Below are positions 36,933 to 48,942 of a DNA stretch of 64,000 bases, one piece after another. The position numbers and the translations under genes are program-made. The DNA comes from Rubrobacteraceae bacterium (GTDB lineage Bacteria; Actinomycetota; Rubrobacteria; Rubrobacterales; Rubrobacteraceae). The first letter of the stretch is position 1; each line of letters starts with the position of its first letter. The stretch covers positions 91,878 to 155,877 of the forward strand of contig JAUJNO010000009.1 of assembly GCA_030448125.1 (NCBI GenBank), written 5' to 3'. The notes under the pieces were generated by a model. The model searched no databases. It saw only the letters and a program-made list of their open reading frames with translations, and was not told where the DNA came from.

Positions 36933-37881
36933 CCTCGCGCACCTCCTCGGCGAGGCGTTGGGCATCGTGGCGCACCCCGCGGCTGCTATCTGTGTGAGAG
37001 ATCAGGTCCGTTTCGCGCAGCCTGACCTCCAGGGCCCTGACCTCATCGCGATCTATAGCTACGGGCGACGCGCCTTCGGCCCTGTAGCGTTCGATAAGCT
37101 CCCTCGGGAGCTCACCCGAGTGGACGAGCACGTCCGTCACGACCGGACCGGCGTGCTTCGCTATCGCGCTCAGGTGGTCCGAGACCGAGAAGCCGTCCGT
37201 CTCCCCCGGCTGGGTCATCACGTTCGCCACGTACACCACCGGCCCGGAGAAGGCGGCCAGGGCCTCCCTCACCCCGCCGCCCAGGAGCGCGGGGATGGTG
37301 CTCGTGAAGAGGCTGCCCGAGCTCAAGACCACCACGTCCGAGCTCTCGACCGCCTCGATCACGCCGGGCGGCGCCGGCGCGCCGTCGGGCTCGACGGTAA
37401 TTTTCTGTATAGGCTTCCCCGCCGCGTGTACCGCCGACTCGCCGCGGGCAACGGCGCCGTCGGCGTAGTGGGCGAGGAGCGTCAGACTCTCCTCGGCCGC
37501 TGGGAAGACCCGTCCCTTAACACGCAAGAACCGGCCCGCCTGCTCGACCCCCGACGCGAACCCTCCGGCCATGTCCGCGAGCGCCGCGATGATGATGTTG
37601 CCTACGGAATGATCCGAGAGCTCCCCGCCCCCACCCTCGAAGCGGTAGTTAAAGACCTTGGCGAGCTGCTTACGTTCGGCGAGCGCTATCAGGCAGTTCC
37701 TCACGTCGCCCGGAGGAGCCACCCCTAGCTCCTGCCTGAGCCGACCGCTCGACCCACCGTCATCCGCCACGGTGACGACCGCCACCAGGTCCCCGACCCG
37801 GTCCCGGAGTCCCCTCAACAACACCGGCAGCCCGGTCCCCCCACCGAACGCCACCACCCGCAAGTCTTGGTTCCTGTCCAT
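36913..37881 (-). CDS. yvcK: YvcK/CofD-like gluconeogenesis factor
   Basis: LRVVAFGGGTGLPVLLRGLRD...VTVADDGGSSGRLRQELGVAPPGDVRNCLIAL. Confidence 0.95.
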   Translation of the reverse strand: MDRNQDLRVVAFGGGTGLPVLLRGLRDRVGDLVAVVTVADDGGSSGRLRQELGVAPPGDVRNCLIALAERKQLAKVFNYRFEGGGGELSDHSVGNIIIAALADMAGGFASGVEQAGRFLRVKGRVFPAAEESLTLLAHYADGAVARGESAVHAAGKPIQKITVEPDGAPAPPGVIEAVESSDVVVLSSGSLFTSTIPALLGGGVREALAAFSGPVVYVANVMTQPGETDGFSVSDHLSAIAKHAGPVVTDVLVHSGELPRELIERYRAEGASPVAIDRDEVRALEVRLRETDLISHTDSSRGVRHDAQRLAEEVREVALVRL

Positions 37882-38138
37882 GGCGATCCATTATACCCAC
37901 CGGCTTCCAGAGCCCCGGTGCATGGTAAACAGAGGCTCAATGAGTCTAGCTACCCGTGAAGAACGCAATATCGCTCGGGCCCGTACCTCCAGGCCCCCAG
38001 TCTGGGTGTTACCGTCCGCGGCCCGCGCGTCGCGCGTACTAGCTCCCCCTGCGAATGCTCCAGTGATCCTGGTCGAGGCGAGATCGACGAGGAGGTATTC
38101 GTCCGGTCGGAGGCGAACCGGAACCGCCGGGTGAGATC

Positions 38139-39134
38139 TTACAGATCCGAGAGGCGCTCCCGGCCGTGCGGCTCGTCGAGATTCAGGATCGGACCCTTCG
38201 GTACTATCCTGGTCGGGTTGATGCTCTCGTGGCTGCGGTAGTAGTGGCGCTTTATGTGTCCGAAATCCACCGTCCCGGCGACGCCGGGCTGCTGGTAGAG
38301 GTCCTTGAGGTAGCCCCAGAGGTTCGGGTAGTCCACGACGCGCCGAAGGTTGCACTTGAAGTGGCCGTAATAGACGGGGTCGAAGCGCACGAGGGTCGCG
38401 AAGAAGGCCCAGTCGGCCTCGGTGATGCGATCGCCGCAGAGGTAGCGCCTCTCGCCTAGTACCCCTTCCCAATGGTCCAGCGCGTCGAAGAGCCCCGTAA
38501 CGGCTTCTTCGTAGGCTTCCTGGGTCGCGGCGAAGCCCGTCTTGTAGACGCCGTTGTTGACCGGCTCGTAGAGCTCGTCCAGCGTCCGGTCCACCTCTTC
38601 GCGCAGGTCCTCCGGGCAGAAGTTTACGTCCGTCTTCGCGCCGGGAACGGCGTCGAACTCGTGGTCGAACATGCGGATGATGTCGCGTGATTCGTTGTTG
38701 ACTATCGTTCCCGTCTCTTTGTCCCAGAGGACGGGGGTTGTGACCCGGCCCGTGTAGTCGGGAGCGGCCGTGATGTAGACCTCGCGCAGGTAGTGCGCGC
38801 CGTTGACGGTGTCGGGGATCACGCCCGGCTCATCGTAGAAAGCCCAGCCGTCGTCGCCCATGAACGAGCCGACGGCCGAGAGGCCGATGGCGTCCTCCAG
38901 GCCCTTGAGCTTGCGCAAGATGGCGGTCCGGTGCGCCCACGGGCAGGCCCAGGAGATGTACAGGTGGTAGCGGCCCGCCTTCGCTTCGTACCCGCTCGAA
39001 CCGTCCGCCGTCACAGAGTCGCGGAAGGACGTCTCGGAGCGGACGAAGCGGCCCTCCTCATCCTGCCGCTGCCGGTCGGTCTTCCACTTACCCTCGATCA
39101 GCATGCCCGACGCCACGCGCACCTCCTTCGTCAC
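38139..39134 (-). CDS. Glutathionyl-hydroquinone reductase / Xi-class GST (YqjG/ECM4-like)
   Basis: AGRYHLYISWACPWAHRTAILRKLKGLE...VPVLWDKETGTIVNNESRDIIRMF-type motifs; FDPVYYGHFKCNLRRVVDYPNLWGYLKDLYQ. Confidence 0.94.
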   Translation of the reverse strand: MTKEVRVASGMLIEGKWKTDRQRQDEEGRFVRSETSFRDSVTADGSSGYEAKAGRYHLYISWACPWAHRTAILRKLKGLEDAIGLSAVGSFMGDDGWAFYDEPGVIPDTVNGAHYLREVYITAAPDYTGRVTTPVLWDKETGTIVNNESRDIIRMFDHEFDAVPGAKTDVNFCPEDLREEVDRTLDELYEPVNNGVYKTGFAATQEAYEEAVTGLFDALDHWEGVLGERRYLCGDRITEADWAFFATLVRFDPVYYGHFKCNLRRVVDYPNLWGYLKDLYQQPGVAGTVDFGHIKRHYYRSHESINPTRIVPKGPILNLDEPHGRERLSDL

Positions 39135-39181
39135 CGCTCAAGGTCCGGTTACGAGGTTAACACAGGGGAGCTCGTAAGGGT

Positions 39182-40150
39182 CTAGCCGCCCGCCTCGAGG
39201 TCGCGGTGGCGGACGAAGAGGTCTATCTCGGGACCGTCGACACCCTCCTCCTTGAGATACCGGGCGAGGTCTTCGACGATCGCCACGGAGCGGTGCCGGC
39301 CGCCGGTACAGCCTATTCCTAAAGTAAAGTACGTCTTGCCCTCAGCGGCGTAGCGGGGGACGAGAAAGGCCAGGAGGTCGTGGAGGCGGACGAGGAACTC
39401 TTTGGTATCGTGCTGGCCAAGCACGGCATCCCTGACGCGTTCGTGGTGGCCGGTGAGGGGTCTGAGCTCGGGGTCGTAATGCGGGTTGGGGAGAAAGCGG
39501 ACGTCGAGGAGCATGTCCACGTCCAGAGGCGTCCCGTACTTGAAACCGAAGGAGATCAGGCTGACCGAGAGCCGGTTCGCGTGTGACTCGACGAGACGAG
39601 CGAAGCGCCGCTTGGACTCGGCCGCCGAGAGCGAGGAGGTGTCCACGACTACGTCGGCGACCTCCCGCAGGACCGACAGGTCGCGCCGCTCGGCCCGGAT
39701 GGCGGCCAGGACGTCCCCGTTCGTGGCCGCCGGGTGCGGACGACGGCTCTCCTTGTAGCGCCTCACGAGCGTCGGGTCGTCGGCCTCGAGGAAGATGATC
39801 TGGGGCTCCCAGTCGCTCTCGCCCCTGACGAAGTCCAGACCCTCCCCTATCTCCTCGCCGAAGTACCTGCTGCCCCGGATATCCACGACGATCACCACGC
39901 CCGCGGGACCATTCTTCTCCGCGGAGTCCACAGGGTCCGCGGGGGCGAGGGCGAGGACGTTCGGGATCATCTTCGGAGGCAGGTTGTCTATGCAGTAGTA
40001 ACCGGCGTCCTCGAACGCCTTCAGGGCGTTGGTCTTCCCAGCCCCGGAGAGCCCGGTGATGATCACGATCCTGCGCTTGCTCGGAGGCTCGCTCCCGCGT
40101 GCGAGCGGAAATTGCTCGCTCACTCGGAGATCCCCCCGTTCTTCTGGCAT
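39182..40150 (-). CDS. rapZ: RNase adapter RapZ / YvcJ nucleotide-binding protein
   Basis: IVIITGLSGAGKTNALKAFEDAGYYCIDNLPPKMIPN...DVRFLPNPHYDPELRPLTGHHERVRDAVL...TLGIGCTGGRHRSVAIVEDLA. Confidence 0.95.
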   Translation of the reverse strand: MPEERGDLRVSEQFPLARGSEPPSKRRIVIITGLSGAGKTNALKAFEDAGYYCIDNLPPKMIPNVLALAPADPVDSAEKNGPAGVVIVVDIRGSRYFGEEIGEGLDFVRGESDWEPQIIFLEADDPTLVRRYKESRRPHPAATNGDVLAAIRAERRDLSVLREVADVVVDTSSLSAAESKRRFARLVESHANRLSVSLISFGFKYGTPLDVDMLLDVRFLPNPHYDPELRPLTGHHERVRDAVLGQHDTKEFLVRLHDLLAFLVPRYAAEGKTYFTLGIGCTGGRHRSVAIVEDLARYLKEEGVDGPEIDLFVRHRDLEAGG

Positions 40151-40266
40151 GTGAAACTCATTACGCAAGACGAGACTAACACCGCGAGCGCGAGACGGCA
40201 ATAAGCGAACGCGCGCAGAGCCATATGTAAAGGGGATTTAACGGTGTGGCCGTGCGCGCCGGTCGC

Positions 40267-41340
40267 CTAGCTCTTGGTTGCGATGTAGTAGCTGTTCTGG
40301 AAGTCGTGCGGGAGCTGCTTGACCTCCACCCCGGTAAATCCCGCTTCCCGCAGCATCTCTCTGGCTTTCTCCTCGCCCCACATCGCGCCCAAACCCACGC
40401 CATCCTGCGCGAGCGAGACCGTCATGCAGTGCATGCACGAGATGGTGTAGAGGAAAGGTCCTATGGGATGGTCGAGATTGTTGTGGACGTGGCTCGAGCC
40501 CGCGATGTCCTGCATCAGGTAGACGCCGTCCGGCCGGAGCGCGTCTGCGATCCCTTTCAGCACCGCAGCCGGTTCGGCCTGGTCGTGCACCGCGTCGAAG
40601 GTGGTGATGAGGTCGTAGCTTTCCCTCTCCTCGAGGGTCGTCGCATCCTTGACCTCGAAGCGGACGTTGGCGGTGCCGCGCTCTTCGGCCTCGGCTCGGG
40701 CTCTGGAGATCGCCTCCTCCGAGAGGTCGTAGCCGACGAAGCGGCTGTTCGGGAACGTGCGGGCCAAGAGGTTGAGGGCGCGCCCGCTGCCGCATCCGAC
40801 GTCCAGCACGTCGATACCGGCCGTAAGGCGTTCGGTAAGCCCGGGCACGAGGGGCAGGATCGAATCCAAGAGCGCCGCAACGACGGTCTGGGCGCTGTCC
40901 TCGGCCATCACCTCGTGGAAGCGCGGGTAGGCGGAATACGGCACGCCACCACCCTTCTCGAAGCACTCCACTATCTTATCCTCGACCGATCCCAGAACCG
41001 CGACGTACTGGGCGAAGGCGGCGATGTTGTCCGGCGCGGCCGCCCTCGTGAGAAAGGCGGCGTGTTCCGGGAGCAAACGGTAGGTACCACCCTCCGGCTC
41101 GTGCTCGACGATTCCGCCGGTGACCATCGCGCCGAGCCACTCGCGAACGTAGCGCTCGTTCAGGCCCGCCGCCGCGGTGATCTGCTCTGTAGTGGAGGGA
41201 GGCAGCCCCGCCATGACGTCGAACAGTCCGGTCCTGTAGCCCACGCTCACCATGAGCGCGAGCGCCCCTCCATTCAGGATGCCGACCATCCGCCCGGCAA
41301 ACTCTTCGGCTTTTGTCTGGTCGAATTCCTGCATGGTCAT
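40267..41340 (-). CDS. Class I SAM-dependent methyltransferase with N-terminal winged-helix region
   Basis: [38 protein letters not shown]-terminal [43 protein letters not shown]. Confidence 0.9.
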   Translation of the reverse strand: MTMQEFDQTKAEEFAGRMVGILNGGALALMVSVGYRTGLFDVMAGLPPSTTEQITAAAGLNERYVREWLGAMVTGGIVEHEPEGGTYRLLPEHAAFLTRAAAPDNIAAFAQYVAVLGSVEDKIVECFEKGGGVPYSAYPRFHEVMAEDSAQTVVAALLDSILPLVPGLTERLTAGIDVLDVGCGSGRALNLLARTFPNSRFVGYDLSEEAISRARAEAEERGTANVRFEVKDATTLEERESYDLITTFDAVHDQAEPAAVLKGIADALRPDGVYLMQDIAGSSHVHNNLDHPIGPFLYTISCMHCMTVSLAQDGVGLGAMWGEEKAREMLREAGFTGVEVKQLPHDFQNSYYIATKS

Positions 41341-41908
41341 GGTTCTCCTTTCCCTGGGCCGCCCCTATTTAACGCCCACCGCCACGACCATCTCGCATGG
41401 TCCCTCGGATCCGTCCGGTCTCTCGAACTGGCGCCAAATCTTCCTCGATCTCCTCACAAACCGCCCCGCTTCGTGCCCCTTTCCCTCGCCTTCCCTACGG
41501 GTCCTTACACTTCCACTATATCCCTAACCCGAGGAAAACGTAACACTTAGCGCGACGAACTTGGCTGAAAAATTTGTGCCAAGGAGCAGGTTGCCGTTTA
41601 CCCAATCTTTCGCGGTACAAGGCGGAGCGCGAAGAGGCTATCGCCTGGGCTAACACCAACTCCACCTCGGTGCTCACTAGCTCAGCAAGGCGCGGAAGCA
41701 TAGTACCGGGGCGTGTGTGTTCTGCGAACAACATGCTACCGTTTGTAGTGCGTTGCGATAGTGCTGGTCTGCGCGGCTGAAAAGATCAACACTCACAGGA
41801 CCCGCGCGAGAAGACCGTTGACACCACGCTACCGAATACGGTCCAATCAGTACGAAAACCGCTGTAGTACTCAAGGCATTGTAGAACAGGCAACAAAGAG
41901 CTCGTCAT

Positions 41909-43750
41909 CTACCGGTGCAGCCGGGCATGCACCTCACGGGCGACCCTCCCCGGCAGCCCCGGCACGGCTTCGAGCTCTTCGAGGGAGGCTTCGAGAAAAG
42001 CCTCCGGGGTGCCGAAGTGTTCCAGAATCTTCTTTTTGCGGGTAGGCCCCACGCCGGGCAGCTCGTCGAGGACGGAGGCGGTCATGGCCTGGCCCCGCAG
42101 CTTGCGGTGGTAGGTATTGGCGAAGCGGTGAGCCTCATCGCGGACGCGTTGGATCAGGTGCAGTTCCGGGGATTCGCGGCGCAGGACGACCGGCTCGGGA
42201 CGGCCCGGTTCGAAGACCTCCTCGTCACGCTTTGCGAGCGAGCGCAAGGGCACGTCGGGCAGATCCGCGCCCACTCCGAGCTCCTCGAAGACCGGGACGA
42301 CCGCCGAGAGCTGGCCCTTGCCGCCGTCGAGCAGGATGAGGTCCGGCGCCTGGGCGAACTTCTCGTCACCTTCCGCCAGGCGCTGGAGCCTTCGACGTAT
42401 CACCTCGGCCATGCTCGCGAAGTCGTCGGCGCCTTCCACGGTCTTGATCTTGAACCTCCGGTACTGGTCTTTCGCGGGCCTCCCGCCCTGGAACACCACC
42501 ATCGAGGCGACCGAGTTCGTCCCCATAGTGTTCGAGATGTCGTAGCACTCTATCCGCACCGGCAGCCTCGGCAGCGCCAACTCCTCGCGCAGAGCATCCA
42601 GGGTCGATGCGACCCGATTGCGTTGCGACTCCTCGATCAGCTTCTCGTGCTCTAGGCCCAGCCTGGCGTTCTTCTCGGCCATCTCAAAGATGCGCCGCTT
42701 GTCGCCGCGCCGCGGACGATGTACCTCGACCCGGGTACCCCTGAGCTCCGAGAGGTGCGCCTCCAGCGGGGTCAGAGCCTCGTCCGGTTCGTCCATGTTT
42801 ACTAGAACCTCGCGAGGCACGGCGTTGCCGTAGCCGTAGTACTGGGGGACGAAGGACAGGGCGACGGCGGCGGCCGGAGCCTCGGCGTAGTTATCCAGGA
42901 GGAACGAGTCGCGGTTGACGATCTGGCCCTCCCGCACCGCGAAGACCTGCACGCAGGCCGACTCACCCTCGGCGTACGCCCCGAAGGCGTCGAAGGAGTC
43001 CTCGGTCGCGATGGTCGCCTGCTGGCGGTCGCGGACGTGGGTGAGCGCCGAAAGCTCGTCCCGCAGCTTCGCCGCCTTCTCGAAGTCCATCTCCCGCGCG
43101 GCCTCGCGCATGCCGGCTTCGCGTCCCCGGATCAGGTGATCCACACTTCCCTCCAGAAAGGCGATGACGTCGGCGATTATCTTGTCGTAGTCTTCTTTGG
43201 AGACCGCCCCGACACACGGCGCCGCGGACCGCCCGATATGGTAGTTCAGACACGGCACCCCGCTCCTCCGGCCCGGTTCGGGACCGCGGCACTTTCTGAA
43301 CCGGAACGTCTTGTTCAGGACGTCTATGGTCGAGTGGACCGAGCCCGAGCTCGGAAAAGGACCGAAGTAGCGGTGGCGCGGGTCGTGGGCCCCTCGCGTG
43401 GCGTAGACTCGCGGGTACTCGTCGCCGGTCGTGACGACGATGTACGGGTAGCTCTTATCGTCCCTCAAAGAGGCGTTGAAACGCGGCCGGTGGCGCTTTA
43501 TCAAGTTGGATTCGAGGACGAGCGCCTCGGTCTCGGACTTCGTCACGATGAAGTCTACGCGCCGGACCCTCTCCCTGAGCTCCGCTATCTTCGGGCGGCC
43601 GTCGCCGGACTTCGTGAAGTAGTTGGCGACACGCGCGCGGATATTCTTCGCCTTTCCGACGTAGATCACGCCGTCCTTCGCGTCCTTGAAGATGTAGACG
43701 CCGGGCGAAGCTGGGAGGCGCGTGCGATCCGGATAACCGTTCTGGGACAT
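41909..43750 (-). CDS. uvrC: Excinuclease ABC subunit UvrC
   Basis: [34 protein letters not shown] (GIY-YIG), [24 protein letters not shown]-terminal HhH. Confidence 0.97.
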   Translation of the reverse strand: MSQNGYPDRTRLPASPGVYIFKDAKDGVIYVGKAKNIRARVANYFTKSGDGRPKIAELRERVRRVDFIVTKSETEALVLESNLIKRHRPRFNASLRDDKSYPYIVVTTGDEYPRVYATRGAHDPRHRYFGPFPSSGSVHSTIDVLNKTFRFRKCRGPEPGRRSGVPCLNYHIGRSAAPCVGAVSKEDYDKIIADVIAFLEGSVDHLIRGREAGMREAAREMDFEKAAKLRDELSALTHVRDRQQATIATEDSFDAFGAYAEGESACVQVFAVREGQIVNRDSFLLDNYAEAPAAAVALSFVPQYYGYGNAVPREVLVNMDEPDEALTPLEAHLSELRGTRVEVHRPRRGDKRRIFEMAEKNARLGLEHEKLIEESQRNRVASTLDALREELALPRLPVRIECYDISNTMGTNSVASMVVFQGGRPAKDQYRRFKIKTVEGADDFASMAEVIRRRLQRLAEGDEKFAQAPDLILLDGGKGQLSAVVPVFEELGVGADLPDVPLRSLAKRDEEVFEPGRPEPVVLRRESPELHLIQRVRDEAHRFANTYHRKLRGQAMTASVLDELPGVGPTRKKKILEHFGTPEAFLEASLEELEAVPGLPGRVAREVHARLHR

Positions 43751-43788
43751 CTAATGGATTATATCGCGCGGCGCTGTATCACCCGCAG

Positions 43789-44484
43789 CTACCGCGGTTT
43801 CCGCCGCGGCTCCCTGCGCCGGATCGTGGCGCCCGGCGGAATCATGGCATCCCCGCCGGCCCTCGCGTAACCGGCCCCGCCGACGTACCCGCCCACGGCG
43901 GCGGACACCGCCGCGAACAGGGCGCCCATGAGCCCGAGTAGATCGAAGTTCAAGAGAAGGGCAACGACGCCGGAGAGAGCGGAGAGGGCCGCGGCGAAGA
44001 GGACCATCAGGCGGCGGCGTTCGAAGCCCCAGCTCGTCGCGAAGAGAGCGTAGAGGAGGAGGAACGCCGAGACGACGAGCGGCACGGCGAAGAGGTATAG
44101 CCCCTCGACGAGCGCGAAGAGGAGGAGGTAGCTCGCCAGCCCGGCGGTAGCCCCAACGCCGGCGCCGGCCCGGGTGCCCAAGGCGCGTTCGACGCGGTAG
44201 GTGCGGGCGCCCAGGGCCGCCCCGAGCGCCATGCCGGGCACGATCAGGACGAGCCCCACAAATGCGAGCCGGATCTGTATCTCCGAGAAGATCTCGCCGT
44301 TACCGATGTACCGGAACGGCAGCGGCAGGAGGAAGGCCGCCGCCAGAAATACCAGGACCGCCATGTTCACCCACGTCACGCAACCGAAAGCCCGCCGGTA
44401 TTTAGGCTGCAGCGCGCCACGCTCCGCATCCTCCGCCGGGCGTTCGGAGCGTCCGGGGTCTCTGCCGGGGTCCCTACCGGACAC
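43789..44484 (-). CDS. Hypothetical integral membrane protein
   Basis: Several hydrophobic helices (VNMAVLVFLAAAFLLPLPF, LAFVGLVLIVPGMALGAALGA, LLLFALVEGLYLFAVPLVVSAFLLLYALF). Confidence 0.65.
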   Translation of the reverse strand: MSGRDPGRDPGRSERPAEDAERGALQPKYRRAFGCVTWVNMAVLVFLAAAFLLPLPFRYIGNGEIFSEIQIRLAFVGLVLIVPGMALGAALGARTYRVERALGTRAGAGVGATAGLASYLLLFALVEGLYLFAVPLVVSAFLLLYALFATSWGFERRRLMVLFAAALSALSGVVALLLNFDLLGLMGALFAAVSAAVGGYVGGAGYARAGGDAMIPPGATIRRREPRRKPR

Positions 44485-44521
44485 CGCGCTCCGTCGCCCC
44501 GATGCCGGCGCCGCTCAAGCC

Positions 44522-46021
44522 TTACGTCCCAGTGTCCACCGCCGTGGCGGCGGCGGCGGCGGTTCCAAAGTGGTCCAGCAGGGTCGGTACTACATCGGTG
44601 AGCCTGCGCGGGGCCGGAACGTCGCTGGCGAGCACGAAGACGTTGGAGTCGCTGGCGTGGAGCGAGCCGTGGTCGCTCTGCTCGTGGAAGTTGCCGGAGA
44701 CCTCGCCGAAGGTGTAGCCTGGGGTAGCCGAGAGCACCACGTCCCCACATCGGGGCGACCGCAGGCATCCCCACAGACGCTCCAGGGCGTCCGGGTACTC
44801 GCCGTACCGGACAATACCGTCCGAGATCTCGAGTTCGAGGGCGCGCGGATCGCCGAAGAGCTCCCAGGCCCGTCCGGCGGTGTCTCGAGGCCCATTCCCG
44901 GCGGGAGGCATCGGACGGAACCGGAGCTCCCGGCCGAGCCTGCGGACGACTCCCCAGCCGTCCTCCCGCCAGGCGGCGAGGTCGACGCCGCGGCGGGAGA
45001 GAACGTTGGTGACGACCTTCTCGCGTTCCACGCCCTCCTCGAAATACAGGAATGCCGAGCGGCCATTGGGGACCACCACGATCTCCAACCCCGGCCCGAA
45101 TCTGACCCGCGGCCCGGCGGACGCCCCATCGCCGAGGATACGGTCGAGCCATACGAAGCGGCGCCTGTTCGGCAAGAGGGGTGTGTGTCCGTGATCCGAG
45201 AGCGCCAGGACCGCGTAATCCTCGAGCGCCTTCTCCGGGCCGCCGGCGGCGTCGAACATATCCTCCACGTATTGGTCGAGGACGGCGACGTGCCTCCGCT
45301 GCGCCGCCAGGCCCTTATGGTGGGCGATGGAGTCGCCCTTGAAGAAGTACACCAGCGTGAAGGGCGCGGCCTTCTCTTCGAGGAGCATGGCGCCGACCCC
45401 GGCCGCGTACGCGTCGTTGATCCCCACCGAGCGCCTCAAGCCCCCGACGCCGGACCTACCGTGCAAGCCCGTGTCACGGCTGTAGAACAGGTCTCCCATG
45501 TAGTACTCCTTCGGCCCGCCGACCGAGGCGCCCAGAAGCTCGCTCCGGTTCGCGAACCTCTTATAGCGCTTGACGGTCCTCACGCGGACCGGGTGCTCGT
45601 GCGGACCACGCCGCACCGGAAAGTTCACGCAGGCGCCGTCGATACCGCGCTCGTCCAGCTTCTCGAAGAGGGTCGGCGCGCTGAGGTCGTCCCGGTTCAT
45701 CCGCCAGACGTTGTTGTGGAAGACCTTCACCGGTCCGGTCGAGATCACCGTCTCCCTCATCGCCCCGTAGACGACGACCCGCCCCTCCTCGCGGTCGTAC
45801 CAGGCGTGGCCCAGGATGCCGCTCTCCGCCGGCGGCGCCCCCGTGGCTATCGCCGCCGTCGCCGCCGGCGTGATGCTCGGGAAGACCGAGACCGCGTCCC
45901 AGACCGCCTCCCCTCTCTCGGCCAGGAAACCGAGGGCCGGCGCGTCCCCGTCCCGGATCGCCGCCCGCAGCACGTCCGGCCGGATGCCGTCGAGCACCAC
46001 GAGCAGCACGGGCTTGGGCAT
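44522..46021 (-). CDS. Alkaline phosphatase family protein (type I phosphodiesterase/nucleotide pyrophosphatase-like)
   Basis: MPKPVLLVVLDGIRPDVLRAAIRDGDAPALGFLAERG...SVFPSITPAATAAIATGAPPAESGILGHAWYD...ALSDHGHTPL. Confidence 0.9.
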   Translation of the reverse strand: MPKPVLLVVLDGIRPDVLRAAIRDGDAPALGFLAERGEAVWDAVSVFPSITPAATAAIATGAPPAESGILGHAWYDREEGRVVVYGAMRETVISTGPVKVFHNNVWRMNRDDLSAPTLFEKLDERGIDGACVNFPVRRGPHEHPVRVRTVKRYKRFANRSELLGASVGGPKEYYMGDLFYSRDTGLHGRSGVGGLRRSVGINDAYAAGVGAMLLEEKAAPFTLVYFFKGDSIAHHKGLAAQRRHVAVLDQYVEDMFDAAGGPEKALEDYAVLALSDHGHTPLLPNRRRFVWLDRILGDGASAGPRVRFGPGLEIVVVPNGRSAFLYFEEGVEREKVVTNVLSRRGVDLAAWREDGWGVVRRLGRELRFRPMPPAGNGPRDTAGRAWELFGDPRALELEISDGIVRYGEYPDALERLWGCLRSPRCGDVVLSATPGYTFGEVSGNFHEQSDHGSLHASDSNVFVLASDVPAPRRLTDVVPTLLDHFGTAAAAATAVDTGT

Positions 46022-46092
46022 GGAGCCGTTCTTTTGGTTTGGGTCGGTGTCTTGCAATGCTCGCTGATTGTAACCGAAACGGGTTCGAGGCC

Positions 46093-48942
46093 CTAGCTGG
46101 CCGCCGCAACCTCGCGCAAGAGGTCGCGCAGAAAGCGACCCGTGTACGAGTCCTCGACGCGGGCCACCTCCTCCGGGGTGCCGGTCGCCACGATCTCGCC
46201 TCCGGCGTCCCCACCTTCGGGGCCAAGATCTATGACATGGTCGGCAGATCGGACGACGTCCAGGTTGTGCTCGATTACGATGACGGTGTTCCCCGCGTCC
46301 ACGAGCCGGTGCAGTATGTTCAAGAGCTTCTCGACATCGGCGAAGTGCAGACCCGTGGTGGGCTCGTCGAGGATGTAGACGGTCTTGCCGGTGGACCGCT
46401 TGCCGAGCTCACTGGCGAGCTTCACCCTCTGGGCCTCGCCGCCGGAGAGGGTGGTGGCGGGCTGGCCGAGCCTGACGTAACCGAGGCCCACGTCGCGCAA
46501 CGTAACCATGCGGCGGGCTATGGCGGGGACCGGCGCGAAGAACTCGCACGCCTCGTCGACGGTCATCTCGAGTACGTCGGAGATGCTCTTGCCCTTGTAG
46601 GTAACACGCAGGGTCTCGGCGTTGTAGCGGCGGCCCTTGCAGACCTCGCAGGGGACGTAGACGTCGGGGAGGAAATGCATCTCTATCCGGATCTGGCCGT
46701 CCCCCCGGCACGCCTCGCACCTGCCACCCTTGACGTTGAACGAGAACCGTCCCGGCTTGTATCCCCTTATCTTCGCCTCGGGCGTCGCCGCGAAGAGCTG
46801 GCGGATGTGGTCGAAAACTTTGGTATAGGTCGCCGGGTTCGAGCGCGGGGTGCGCCCGATAGGGCTCTGGTCTATGTCTATGACCTTGTCTATCTCCTCC
46901 ACGCCTCTAATACCTGTGTGTCGACCGGGCCGATGCTTGCCGCGGCTGACGGCGTTGGCGAGGGCCTTGTAGAGGATCTCGTTCACCAGCGTGCTCTTCC
47001 CCGAGCCCGACACGCCCGTGATGCTCGTAAAGACCCCGAGCGGGAACTCCACGTCCACGCCCTTGAGGTTGTGCTCGAAAGCCCCGAGCAGCTGTATGGC
47101 CCCGGCCGGCTCGCGCCGCTCCTCGGGCGGCTCGATGCGCCGGCGCCTCGCGAGGAAGTCCCCGGTCACGGAGCGCTCCTCGGCCTCTATATCCTCGATG
47201 CTCCCCTCGGCCACGATCTCGCCGCCATGAATTCCCGCCCCTGGCCCGACGTCCAGAATGTAGTCCGCCGCCCGTATGGTCTCCTCGTCGTGCTCGACAA
47301 CTAAAAGGGTGTTCCCGAGGTCCCGGAGCTTGAGCAGGGTGGCCAGAAGACGCCGGTTATCCCGCTGGTGGAGGCCGATGGACGGCTCGTCGAGCACGTA
47401 AAGCACGCCCACCAAACCGCTCCCGACCTGCGAGGCGAGCCTTATGCGCTGGGCCTCCCCGCCCGAGAGGGTACCCGCCGAACGGCTCAGGGTAAGGTAG
47501 CCCAGGCCCACGTCCACGAGGAAGCCGAGGCGCTCGCGTATCTCCTTGACGACCCGCTCGGCGATCAACCACTCGCGCGGCGTGAACTCGACATCGTCGA
47601 AGAACCGCTGGGCGTCCGTGACGCTTAGTTGCGTGAACTCGTGGACGTTTTTCTCCCCCACCGTAACGGCGAGGGCCTCGGGACGAAGCCTCGCGCCGCC
47701 GCACTTCGGGCAGGGGACGTGGCTCATGAACTCCTCGATCTTTTCGCGCCGGTACTCGGAGTCCGTCTCCGCGTAGCGCCGCTCCAGGTTCCCGACCACC
47801 CCGTCGAACTGGCTCATGTACTGCCGGCGCCGCCCGTAGCGGTTCCGGTAAGAGACGTAGATCCTCTCCCCTTGCGTCCCGTAGAGGATGAGCTTTTTAT
47901 GCTCGTCGGGGAGATCGCACCACCGCGCGTCGAGGTCTATACCGTACTTCTCGGAGAGCCCCTGCAGGACGCTCCCATGGTACTCCGTCTGAGAGTTGGC
48001 CCACGGCACGAGGGCGCCCTCGTTCACGCTCAGGTCCTCGTTCGGGACGGCGAGCTCCGGGTCTATCTCCAGCCTGCTCCCGAGCCCGTCGCACCGCGAG
48101 CATGCCCCGTGCGGGCTGTTGAACGAGAACGTCCGCGGTTGTATCTCCGCGATGGACGCCCCGCAGTTGGTACACGTGAAATTCTCCGAGAAGAGCATCG
48201 ACTCGCCAGGCACACCGTCTCTCTCGACCGTCTCCACGAGCATCAGCCCTTCGGCCAGCTCGAGAGCGGTCTCTATGGAGTCCGTCAGCCGGCGCTCTAT
48301 GCCCTCACGCACCACGAGCCGGTCCACGACGACGTCGACGTCGTGCTTGTAGTTCTTGTCGAGGTTGAGATCCACCGGCAGCTCGTGCAGCTCGCCGTCG
48401 ACGCGCACCCTCGCGTATCCGCTCTCAGCGAAATCCTTGAAGAGCTTGCCATACTCGCCCTTGCGACCCCGGACCACGGGTGCTAACACCATGAAGCGGG
48501 TCTTCTCCGGGAGCTCTAGTACCTTCTCGACCATCTGCTGCGGCGAGGAGGAGGCCACGGGGAAGCCGCAGACGTGGCAGTGGGGACGTCCGGCGCGGGC
48601 GTAGAGGAGGCGCAAGTAGTCGTAGACCTCCGTGACCGTCGCGACCGTGGAGCGGGGGTTGTTGGAGGTGGTCTTCTGGTCTATGGAGACTGCCGGGGAG
48701 AGACCATCTATGTGGTCCACGTCCGGCTTGTCCATCTGGCCCAGGAACTGCCGCGCGTAGGCCGAGAGGCTCTCGACGTAGCGCCTCTGCCCCTCGGCGT
48801 AGATGGTGTCGAAGGCGAGCGAACTCTTGCCGCTCCCCGAGAGCCCGGTTACGACGACCATCATGTCGCGCGGCAGGGAGACGTTCACGTTCTTCAGGTT
48901 GTGCTCGCGCGCCCCCCGCACGACTATCCGGTTCTCGGCGAT
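46093..48942 (-). CDS. uvrA: Excinuclease ABC subunit UvrA; conserved N-terminus implies ATC start at 48942 (first GTG at 48921)
   Basis: (M)[66 protein letters not shown]... Confidence 0.95.
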   Translation of the reverse strand: MAENRIVVRGAREHNLKNVNVSLPRDMMVVVTGLSGSGKSSLAFDTIYAEGQRRYVESLSAYARQFLGQMDKPDVDHIDGLSPAVSIDQKTTSNNPRSTVATVTEVYDYLRLLYARAGRPHCHVCGFPVASSSPQQMVEKVLELPEKTRFMVLAPVVRGRKGEYGKLFKDFAESGYARVRVDGELHELPVDLNLDKNYKHDVDVVVDRLVVREGIERRLTDSIETALELAEGLMLVETVERDGVPGESMLFSENFTCTNCGASIAEIQPRTFSFNSPHGACSRCDGLGSRLEIDPELAVPNEDLSVNEGALVPWANSQTEYHGSVLQGLSEKYGIDLDARWCDLPDEHKKLILYGTQGERIYVSYRNRYGRRRQYMSQFDGVVGNLERRYAETDSEYRREKIEEFMSHVPCPKCGGARLRPEALAVTVGEKNVHEFTQLSVTDAQRFFDDVEFTPREWLIAERVVKEIRERLGFLVDVGLGYLTLSRSAGTLSGGEAQRIRLASQVGSGLVGVLYVLDEPSIGLHQRDNRRLLATLLKLRDLGNTLLVVEHDEETIRAADYILDVGPGAGIHGGEIVAEGSIEDIEAEERSVTGDFLARRRRIEPPEERREPAGAIQLLGAFEHNLKGVDVEFPLGVFTSITGVSGSGKSTLVNEILYKALANAVSRGKHRPGRHTGIRGVEEIDKVIDIDQSPIGRTPRSNPATYTKVFDHIRQLFAATPEAKIRGYKPGRFSFNVKGGRCEACRGDGQIRIEMHFLPDVYVPCEVCKGRRYNAETLRVTYKGKSISDVLEMTVDEACEFFAPVPAIARRMVTLRDVGLGYVRLGQPATTLSGGEAQRVKLASELGKRSTGKTVYILDEPTTGLHFADVEKLLNILHRLVDAGNTVIVIEHNLDVVRSADHVIDLGPEGGDAGGEIVATGTPEEVARVEDSYTGRFLRDLLREVAAAS

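Noticed and set aside
36913-36965. 52-nt overlap of whiA ORF with yvcK
   Set aside because: Best whiA start is TTG at 36932 with a GAGGAGG SD, reducing the overlap to a normal 20 nt.
44201-46096. 631-aa plus-strand ORF antisense to the membrane protein and phosphatase genes
   Set aside because: Composition is typical of antisense GC-rich frames and both opposite-strand genes have strong motifs.
46039-48486. Long plus-strand ORFs (46039-47304, 47629-48486) antisense to uvrA
   Set aside because: Mirror frames of a confident uvrA; no recognisable domains.
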